64,000 nucleotides of DNA. Source: Blattamonas nauphoetae (Eukaryota; Preaxostyla; Oxymonadida). Below, one piece after another: positions 57,124-64,000 of this stretch. A program made the position numbers and the translations under genes. The DNA lies in the NCBI GenBank assembly GCA_033064195.1, contig JARBJD010000112.1, positions 148,407 to 212,406 on the forward strand, in the 5' to 3' direction. The notes under the pieces are model-generated. The model made no database searches. It saw only the letters and a program-made list of their open reading frames with translations, and was not told where the DNA came from. Each line of letters begins with the position of its first letter. Position 1 is the stretch's first letter.

Positions 57124-60100
57124 ATGCAAACTCCTTTGAACTCTGTAGTATCTGCCATCACAAAACTCAAACAGCTATTTCCCGACACCACCTTTGAATT
57201 CAAGGATAAATATGGTCAAGATCGTCAATATGATCCAAAGAGCAGAAACTATCAACATCAGAATGCTTATCTCATGTCCATGCTTAAGAATCCAGACGTC
57301 GGATATCTTCAGTCACCTCCTAGCGAGACTCTTTCAACATTTCTGAGCAAATTAGAAAACCAACAACTGATGACGTCTGAAGATCAGCATGAACACAATA
57401 GGATTGATGAAGAAATGAAAGCAGAAATCCAAAAGATGAAAGCAAATCCAAGAGTTAACAAAGATGATTTGAAAAAGCAAGTGTTCAAGATCACGAGGAA
57501 ACTGAAATCGATTGAAGAGAAGCTGATGGATCACTGGATGAAGAATCTTTTGATCATTCAGAAGAAAAATGAACAGATGGAATCAAGAATAGTGAAGCAA
57601 TTTGATGGATTCAATGAATGCATCTTATTCGATGAACCACGAAACAAACTTGCCTTGAATGAATGTCTGACGAATGCACGAAGGAAATTCAAAAAGAATG
57701 AGATCGAGAAAGTGAGCGACAATGGAAAGCCATATCAGTTGTATTTCCACAATCATCTGAAGAACGTTGAGGAAATCACAACTTTCATCAAAGCAGTGTA
57801 TGAAAAAGAAAAGGATCATCCATTTAAGATTAGTATTGATTTTGGTAAGATCGTTGAAAGGAAAGACAAAGACGAGACAACTTACAAGGATTTCAGACCA
57901 GAATTGGAGAACACCTCAAAGAGTTTCCCAACTGTGATCAGAAGTGCAGGAGACATCAACGAGTATTCAAAATATGCGATCAATCTGATCAAAGAATCAC
58001 AAGAGAGAACATTGATGGATACAAAGACAATGTTCATTGCTTTTCATTCAATTCTGGTTGCTGTTTACAGATTCCCAGTTGCTGGAAAAGCGAACGCCAT
58101 TCTTACTGAACACATAAAGAAACACAATATAAAATACGTTGATTCATCTTACAACATCTGTTTCTTTCAAGCTGTTTCACACAAAACACTTCCAGACACA
58201 CCAGGGAATAAAATTCCACCGAAAACCAGAAATTCTGAAGCACATCGACTGTTTGCCATCTGCAAGAATCTAACACATCTAAAACCACATCAATTAACAC
58301 CATATCTTCAACAATATCCTGGATTTGACATTGCATCAGACATGGACGAAACAATGAAGATTCTAAACATTACAGTTCGTATTTATGAATATGATGAAGA
58401 CAAGAAACGATACTTCCTCAGTCAATCGTATGTCAACGAAAATGAAGATGCACTTGTTGTCCCAATACTCATGGTTCCTCTCACACCAACTCTTGTTCAT
58501 GTGATGTTCATTTCTGATCCCGAGAAGCTCACTGGATACAAACTCTGTCCATATTGTCAATCAAGAGGATTCCAAGTGAAAGATTCACACTTCTCGAGAG
58601 ATTATGAGAAGCATCTTGCTGATTGTAAGGAACTTGATGGAAAACATGTGAAGAAGATTGCACTTGATCGAACACCAAGACCATACGTTCCACACATCCT
58701 CAACAACAGGACGAATGAATTTTTGATAGCACACAAGAGACAAGACGAATTCAAACCAACGCAGTACTACATCACTTATGACTTTGAAACAATGGAAGAT
58801 CTCATTCTTGACAACTTGTTCTCTGATGACAATACTCAGTTGATCTCACACTTGAAGCCTCTCTCTGTTGCATCAGCAATCAAAACAAAATCAGGTGTGA
58901 AGTCAATCTACTTTGATCTACGAGATGGAAAAGACTTTGTGAAGCAGTGGATCAGAGAACTCTTCAAATATGCTGAGACAGTTCGAGATGACAACATGTA
59001 CGAGGATCCAGAAATTCCCTCACAGAATGAAGTCAGTGTTATCGGATTCAACAGTTCCAGATTCGACATCAATCTCATCTTTCGTGATCTCGTTGACAAG
59101 GATTGGAAAGTGGTGAGCTTCCTTGGATCAACAACAAAGTGCAAACAAGTACTGATCAGACACGAGAAAACACAACAGGTTCTTCGATTCATTGACATGA
59201 TGTCATACACAGGACCAATGACTTTGGATAATGCAGTCAAAGCCTTCGGAGGAAACACAACACTTCAGAAATCATTCTTTGCTTACGAATCATTCGACTC
59301 ATCAGACTACGATGCAGCGCTGAGCAAACAAGAACCATTCTCCAAATATGAATTCTATTCGAGTTTGAACAACAGTGAAATGTCCGACACTGATTACCAA
59401 CTTTACCTTGATGATTGGAACAAGCAAGGATTCAAGAACAGATGGGACTATCTCAAATTCTACAACATTAGAGACGTTGAATGTATGATTGCACCATTGG
59501 ACAATCTGATCGATTTGAACTTCCAATACAAAGTTGATATGTTGCACAATCTCTCACTATCAGCCAATGCTTCTGCAATCAAATATGCATGTGCATACAA
59601 GGACTTTGATATTGATGCTGACTACAACGAATGTGACGATTCTGGTCCAATCAAGATCACCAAACAATACTGGAAATACAAAGTTGAAGGATACATGTAT
59701 CAAGACCAGAAAGCTCATCGCAATACGAACAAAAACGTCAATGAAGCAGACTATGAGTGGTTCGTTCAACAGTGCAAGAAAGTGTGCTATATCTGCAAGT
59801 GCCACTTCACACAAGCAGTAAGACCAACTCTGGATCGAATCGACAATTCCAAAGGACATTCAAAAGAGAACGTTAAGATCTGCTGTGATTGCTGCAACAC
59901 CTACAAGTCAGACAAAGATGAACATCTCACAAGATTGAGAATTCAATTGAAGAAGTATTGCATCTGGAAATCACTTCCGATGACTCTGACACATGAGCAA
60001 ACATATCACAAGTTGAGAGCAGCAGTGACTGGTGGATTATCGAATGTTCAACATAGACAGAACATCAAAGACGTGACACCAATCAATCACTTCACATACG

Positions 60101-61506
60101 AAGTCGGAGTTGTCAAATCTTCAGATACAGAACACATCATGACTCATGTCTGTGGTGTTGATTTCAATTCACTGTATCCAAGTGCATTCTCATCAATCAA
60201 AAACAAAAACAATCCATACACGAAACACAGAATGTACATGCCAGGAAGATGTTTATACACAGCAACAGGAGATAAAGAATGTCGGGAGATCATCGAGAAC
60301 AAGGATAAGAAGACATTGTTTGTTGCTGAGTTGAAAGGACACATCGATGAAAAGTACATCAATAATTTCATTAACTTCCCACCAATCTTCAGAAACATCG
60401 TGGTCAATACGACAGAAGAAAACATTGGAGAGAAGACTTTTTCGTTGATGAAGAAACATGGATTGAAGACTGATGACAAACAAAGAAAACTGACACAACT
60501 CTTGAGCACTCACAATCTGTATATGTTCTTTTCGACATACTATCTGTGGTTCCTCATCGACTACTGTCACTTCATCGTCGACGACATCAAGAGTGTGTTG
60601 GTATTCTCGAGACATGCTGGATTTGAACCATTTGTAACTTCATTCATGAATGATAGAATTGAAGCAATGAAGGTTGGAAACAAAGGAAAGGAACAGTTCT
60701 GTAAGACGAACCTCAATGGAAGCTACGGATATGATGGAATGAACACTGAGAAGTACAACTCAATTACAATCTGCAATGAGAAGAGAACATACCTGAAGCA
60801 AATGATGAAAGGATTTGTAGCAACAAGAGAAATCAATGAGGACAACTACATTGTGATTGAAGACAGAGAGAAAGCATCCTGCAAAACATGTCTGCAAGAA
60901 GCAGTATTCACACTCGACAATGCCAAGTTCTGGTATCTGAATTTCATCTACAACTTCATGTACAAGTGTCTAGACATGAATAAGATTCATTTCTGTGAGG
61001 GAGACACTGACTCGGCTTATTGGGCAATTAGTGGTGATCCGACTGCTGGAATCCATCAACAATTTGAACATGTTATTGCTGACAAAGAATTCTATGATAC
61101 CCACAAATATGAATGGTTCCCCAATCCTGAAAAAGGAGTTGATGATGAGAAGAAGTTGTTGGGATTAGCAATTGAAAAAGAAGGTGAACAGATGATCTGT
61201 CTTGCACCAAAGTGTTACTCTCTCGATGAGAAATGTAAAATCAAAGGAGTGTCTCTGAAGAAAACTAACATCACAAGTGACGATTATGTGAAGTGTCTGA
61301 ATGGAGAGAAAACAGTGACTTCTACATTGAACTTTCAAACGAGAAGAGTTCACTCTGACGATGACTCCAATGGATTTGAGATAGCCAAAATACAACAGCA
61401 GAAACTCAGTCTCAGTGGAATTCATCTGAAGGCAATCGTACTTGAAAATGAATCATGTCCTCCATTCATTCATGGACTGAAAGCAACTGATTATCTAATC
61501 GAATAA
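57124..61506 (+). CDS. Maverick/Polinton protein-primed family B DNA polymerase, 1,460 aa
   Basis: Replicates the element from a protein primer, by family analogy. Exonuclease motif I is YDFETMED with Asp553 and Glu555. Polymerase motif A is DFNSLYPS with Asp1013, motif B is K...NGSYG with Lys1194, and motif C is GDTDS with Asp1294 and Asp1296. A late KCY near 1361 corresponds to the KxY motif. Before the exonuclease lie a helical N-terminus, a block with Cys346 (NICFFQAVS) and His459 (HVMFISD) that recalls an OTU/papain-like fold, and a CxxC...HxxxC zinc knuckle near 476-498. Between exonuclease and palm (about 885-930) sits an HNH-type zinc module (CxxC, LDRIDNSKGH, NVxxCCxxCN). No introns, and the frame is intact over its whole length. 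The start codon follows the shared T-rich motif. Confidence 0.95.
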   Translation: MQTPLNSVVSAITKLKQLFPDTTFEFKDKYGQDRQYDPKSRNYQHQNAYLMSMLKNPDVGYLQSPPSETLSTFLSKLENQQLMTSEDQHEHNRIDEEMKAEIQKMKANPRVNKDDLKKQVFKITRKLKSIEEKLMDHWMKNLLIIQKKNEQMESRIVKQFDGFNECILFDEPRNKLALNECLTNARRKFKKNEIEKVSDNGKPYQLYFHNHLKNVEEITTFIKAVYEKEKDHPFKISIDFGKIVERKDKDETTYKDFRPELENTSKSFPTVIRSAGDINEYSKYAINLIKESQERTLMDTKTMFIAFHSILVAVYRFPVAGKANAILTEHIKKHNIKYVDSSYNICFFQAVSHKTLPDTPGNKIPPKTRNSEAHRLFAICKNLTHLKPHQLTPYLQQYPGFDIASDMDETMKILNITVRIYEYDEDKKRYFLSQSYVNENEDALVVPILMVPLTPTLVHVMFISDPEKLTGYKLCPYCQSRGFQVKDSHFSRDYEKHLADCKELDGKHVKKIALDRTPRPYVPHILNNRTNEFLIAHKRQDEFKPTQYYITYDFETMEDLILDNLFSDDNTQLISHLKPLSVASAIKTKSGVKSIYFDLRDGKDFVKQWIRELFKYAETVRDDNMYEDPEIPSQNEVSVIGFNSSRFDINLIFRDLVDKDWKVVSFLGSTTKCKQVLIRHEKTQQVLRFIDMMSYTGPMTLDNAVKAFGGNTTLQKSFFAYESFDSSDYDAALSKQEPFSKYEFYSSLNNSEMSDTDYQLYLDDWNKQGFKNRWDYLKFYNIRDVECMIAPLDNLIDLNFQYKVDMLHNLSLSANASAIKYACAYKDFDIDADYNECDDSGPIKITKQYWKYKVEGYMYQDQKAHRNTNKNVNEADYEWFVQQCKKVCYICKCHFTQAVRPTLDRIDNSKGHSKENVKICCDCCNTYKSDKDEHLTRLRIQLKKYCIWKSLPMTLTHEQTYHKLRAAVTGGLSNVQHRQNIKDVTPINHFTYEVGVVKSSDTEHIMTHVCGVDFNSLYPSAFSSIKNKNNPYTKHRMYMPGRCLYTATGDKECREIIENKDKKTLFVAELKGHIDEKYINNFINFPPIFRNIVVNTTEENIGEKTFSLMKKHGLKTDDKQRKLTQLLSTHNLYMFFSTYYLWFLIDYCHFIVDDIKSVLVFSRHAGFEPFVTSFMNDRIEAMKVGNKGKEQFCKTNLNGSYGYDGMNTEKYNSITICNEKRTYLKQMMKGFVATREINEDNYIVIEDREKASCKTCLQEAVFTLDNAKFWYLNFIYNFMYKCLDMNKIHFCEGDTDSAYWAISGDPTAGIHQQFEHVIADKEFYDTHKYEWFPNPEKGVDDEKKLLGLAIEKEGEQMICLAPKCYSLDEKCKIKGVSLKKTNITSDDYVKCLNGEKTVTSTLNFQTRRVHSDDDSNGFEIAKIQQQKLSLSGIHLKAIVLENESCPPFIHGLKATDYLIE

Positions 61507-61529
61507 ACACAAACTTTATTTTTGTAGAA

Positions 61530-62524
61530 ATGAGTAGACCGTATTTGAATTCAACACAAATTGATCGAATAGTGAAAAACCTCCTGGACAACACGTTCCA
61601 TTCCAAGACAAAAATATACAATGTCACATTGACGTTTTCACATATTTTACCAACCTATCATGTCAATGATTCAAATGGACAATACGACGCAAATGATGAG
61701 ACATATTTTAATGATTGGCTGAATGGAGAATTACCTCCTGATTTGAACATTGCTGATGGCAAAATTGTAGTTCAAAGATTTGTGAAACAATTCACCGGAT
61801 GGATCCTCAGTAACAACGATGCAAGACAAGCATACAGAGCATATCAACGATATTATCAGGAAGCACAGAATAGTCATTTTAATCAACCACCAGCAATCGT
61901 CATTCCAACACAACTTCCCAACCAATTGCTATTGAAACACCTGAATCTCCAATCATTCCTGGACAGAAGAGAAACCCGACATCAATTGGTTCAGAATATG
62001 AATTCCCATTGAAGGAGATGAAGTTTGAAGATGATGATCCACCAATATCTATTTCTCAAGATCCACGTCCATCTGAGAGTATAAACAAAAGATTCAAGCC
62101 CTCAGTGAGAGAGATCAACAAGGTCGAACCAACGACAAGACAAGTACTGGGAAAGTTGGATCAAGTGAAAGCTTATTTTGACCATCAACAGAAGGACAAT
62201 TCAGAGGAGGAACAAATCAAAGCAGAGAATTCAATGATGGACAATCAACAGAAAATGGAACAATTCATTGACAAACAGATCGTTGAATCAAAGAAACTGA
62301 ATCGAAATATGTTTATTCTTTCACATGTCAGTAGAACACTCGGAAATGATGAAACTGAGTTCATTTTAGCACATCCAAAACAAATCCCATTTGGTGGAAG
62401 ATCATTTCAGGAATGGTACGATGAATATACTCATAGATGGGAGACTGCACATCCGAGGAAAATCCTGAGGAAAAATGAGGTGGTGCGACGATTATTGACC
62501 AACCAACGATTCAAAAAACCGTGA
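61530..62524 (+). pseudogene. Maverick ORF of unknown function, split by one frameshift
   Basis: The first frame (ATG 61,530 to 62,012) reads well until PPAIVIPTQLPN near 61,920, then becomes unlike protein. From there the other frame reads SQPIAIETPESPIIPG...SIGSEYEFPLKEMKFEDDDPPISI and continues to the TGA at 62,522. One gene of about 330 codons with a single-base indel near 61,910-61,925 explains both. The product is hydrophilic, with a glutamine/glutamate-rich helical middle and a C-terminal segment IPFGGRSFQEWYDEYTHRW. No family recognised; position between polymerase and integrase suggests a structural or accessory Maverick protein. The polymerase stop codon is only 23 bases upstream. 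Confidence 0.55.
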
Positions 62525-62553
62525 CTAAAATACAATATCCTTTTCGATCAAAG

Positions 62554-63153
62554 ATGCTATTTATGTCCAAAACATCACTGGAGATTCAGAAAGACAGCAG
62601 ACAAAAGGTTCCACAAAAGTGTGACAGACCTTACTTTTCTCCCAAGTTTGGATCATGGGAAATTGATCTCGTTTTTATCCAATCACCAACGTCAAAAACA
62701 GTTCTCCAGATCTACCTCTTTGCGATCAACATCAACACAAAATACCTTGTAGTAATTCCTGTACTGGATAAATCATGGAGCAAAGTCAAGACTGCAATCA
62801 ACGATCTGATAAATCATCGTGGAGTTCACGTCAACAACATTTGTGGGGATGGAGAAGCAGCATGGACCAGTGGAGAAGCATCAACGTATTTCAAGCAACA
62901 GAAAGTCAGTACATATTTCACAAGCTCACCATTCACAAATCACAACAGAATTGTCGATCGGAGTGATCAGAACAGAGTTAGAGATGGATTCCAGGACAAT
63001 CCAACACAAATGGCAAATCACTCATTGATGAATCAGATGGTGGAATACTACAACATGACTCCACATCGAGCATACTGGAACAAGTTCACTCCACAGCACA
63101 AAACAATCGTGAAATTGAAGCACTGTACATCTCCAGTTGTGAAGAACAATTAA
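62554..63153 (+). CDS. Maverick/Polinton rve-type integrase core
   Basis: This is a retroviral-type (rve) integrase that would insert the element into DNA. The catalytic core is visible: SWEIDLVF holds the first Asp, NICGDGEAAW the second, and the third acidic position falls in RIVDR exactly 35 residues after the second, so the triad is D-D-35-D rather than D-D-35-E. The helix after it (NRVRDGF) and NQMVEYYNMTPHRAYWNKFTP fit the end of the core. The frame is open from 62,521, but the first ATG is at 62,554. The usual C-terminal SH3/chromo-like tail is missing from this frame; pieces of it continue downstream out of frame. The N-terminal zinc domain is not seen. Confidence 0.88.
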   Translation: MLFMSKTSLEIQKDSRQKVPQKCDRPYFSPKFGSWEIDLVFIQSPTSKTVLQIYLFAININTKYLVVIPVLDKSWSKVKTAINDLINHRGVHVNNICGDGEAAWTSGEASTYFKQQKVSTYFTSSPFTNHNRIVDRSDQNRVRDGFQDNPTQMANHSLMNQMVEYYNMTPHRAYWNKFTPQHKTIVKLKHCTSPVVKNN

Positions 63154-63484
63154 AGAACATCCAAAGACAGCAGATGACACAGATGCTTTGGCGATATAAA
63201 CCATGAAACATCTTGTTGATTCATCTTGATTTGAACAAGTATGTTGCCAAGTTTCAGAAGAAGCGAAGACAGTTTCAATTTGTTGGACAATTCATTGAGT
63301 ACAAACACGGAAATGTGGTGGCAAAACTTCTGAATGGACTCACCTGTCTACCAAAAATAGTGTGCGCGTTCCAATCCAACACACAAAATATCATGCTGCT
63401 TCCATCGATGATTTATCACCAGAGTTCATTGATGAGTTCAATATCGTTGAATTTCAAAGTGTTTCAAATATTTTATTCTGTTTA
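63154..63484 (+). pseudogene. Out-of-frame remnant of the integrase C-terminal tail
   Basis: Plus-strand frames read DLNKYVAKFQKKRRQFQFVGQFIEYKHGNVVAKLLNG, then, in another frame, RVPIQHTKYHAASIDDLSPEFIDEFNIVEF. Integrases of this group often end with a small barrel of this type (K..F.K...QF....F). The stop at 63,151 and the later frame change separate it from the core, so the integrase gene appears broken. Confidence 0.45.
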
Positions 63485-63497
63485 AAATGATTCGGAA

Positions 63498-63600
63498 CAG
63501 TTTAGAACATTTTGGAAAAGATCCAAAGTTTTTAGAACATTTTGATAAAGATCTAAAGATTTTAGAACCGTTTGATCCTAAACAGAACTGTTTTGAAAAC
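63498..63600 (+). repeat. Short tandem repeat, about 31-bp period
   Basis: TTTTAGAACATTTTGRWAAAGATC.AAAG repeats about two and a half times with decay. No gene lies within 63,485-63,740. Confidence 0.5.
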
Positions 63601-63740
63601 ATCTATGATTTTCAGAAGTTTTTGGGAAAGAACAGAAAGAACTAAGCGAATACACCACCCAGAAACTGAATCGGTTGATCAAAATTGACGGATACAAAAT
63701 AACAAAATAAGAGGTGAGATTGCACTTCAGAAAATAAACA

Positions 63741-63866
63741 ATGACAACATCGACGGATCCAACTCACTCTCGATTGATCAAGGAATATCCATTGAAAGAA
63801 TCAATTCGAACGTTGACAGACACCATCGGAAACCTGATACAAAATTATCGGACACTACAGAATTAG
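63741..63866 (+). CDS. Small hypothetical ORF, 41 aa
   Basis: The ATG follows AAAATAAACA, similar to the element's other gene starts. The product reads as one helix-rich peptide with KESIRTLTDTIGNLIQNYRTLQN and ends in TAG. Too short to classify; it may be real or chance. Its end overlaps the end of the convergent minus-strand frame. Confidence 0.3.
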   Translation: MTTSTDPTHSRLIKEYPLKESIRTLTDTIGNLIQNYRTLQN

Positions 63867-64000
63867 TCCATCTTTGTTGATCTCATTCAAGTGCAACTCC
63901 ATCTGTGTTGTATCGAAGAATGATTGCTTCACATTTTTGTTTTCTCGTTGATAGATGTTCCAGAACTGTCGAATGTCAATTGGTGAGTTCAGTTGAGGAT
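63855..64000 (-). CDS. 3' end of a minus-strand gene entering from the right
   Basis: The minus strand is open from the window edge to TAG at 63,857-63,855 and reads LNSPIDIRQFWNIYQRENKNVKQSFFDTTQMEL, a protein-like C-terminus. The gene starts beyond the window. It is probably another Maverick gene transcribed toward the integrase. No family recognised from 48 residues. Confidence 0.45.
   Translation of the reverse strand, partial: PQLNSPIDIRQFWNIYQRENKNVKQSFFDTTQMELHLNEINKDGLIL

Noticed and set aside
62521-62553. GTG start of the integrase overlapping the preceding stop codon.
   Set aside because: GTG is not a usual eukaryotic start. The first ATG is at 62,554 and the overlap is more simply chance or a frame lesion.

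Overview
This is nuclear DNA of a microbial eukaryote. Genes are split by very short introns, about 31-80 nt, with GT donors (often GTTTG) and YAG acceptors. Coding content is eukaryotic: a P5A-type ATPase, an ER-lumenal thioredoxin-fold protein ending in DEL, an importin-alpha-like armadillo protein, a SNF2/RING protein, and a TmcB-like membrane/TPR protein of the kind abundant in ciliates and parabasalids. A Maverick/Polinton lies at the right end. This mix would fit an anaerobic metamonad such as an oxymonad, but that assignment is inference. Long frames free of TAA/TAG argue for the standard code.

Layout. 1-17.66 kb, single-copy DNA: a P5A ATPase entering from the left edge (-), a PDI-like secreted protein (-), a broken divergent copy of a giant Crinkler/RHS-type (CR) NTPase (+), an importin-alpha-like gene (+), a YjbQ/UPF0047 gene (-), a long coiled-coil protein (+), and a 5'-truncated SNF2/RING gene (-) whose catalytic motifs have decayed.

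17.66-51.98 kb: a head-to-tail array of one segment. Unit 1 (17,736-34,468, 16.7 kb) and unit 2 (34,469-50,283, 15.8 kb) are nearly identical; unit 3 (50,284-51,978) is a 1.7 kb stub, and an 80-bp displaced scrap sits at the left edge. Each full unit carries a TmcB-like gene (-), a CR-type NTPase gene (-), a divergent hypothetical gene (+) and further coding-like exons. Most of the length difference is a 901-bp hAT-like non-autonomous transposon in unit 1, whose exact empty site is kept in unit 2. Several frames differ between units only by single-base, mostly homopolymer, indels.

51.98-64.0 kb: 2-3 kb of gene-poor DNA with an imperfect inverted repeat, then part of a Maverick/Polinton: a 201-aa gene, a cluster of direct and inverted repeats, a protein-primed family B DNA polymerase with an embedded HNH-type module, an unknown gene split by a frameshift, and an rve-type integrase whose C-terminal tail is out of frame. 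Several of these genes share an upstream AATAAACG + T-rich motif at a fixed distance from the start codon.

The most noteworthy items are the CR-type NTPase family (three copies, one with a hexapeptide-like repeat insertion between its Walker motifs), the dated transposon insertion inside the segmental duplication, the motif-less SNF2/RING protein with a run of SUMO-consensus sites, and the repeat-rich control region and common promoter-like motif of the Maverick.
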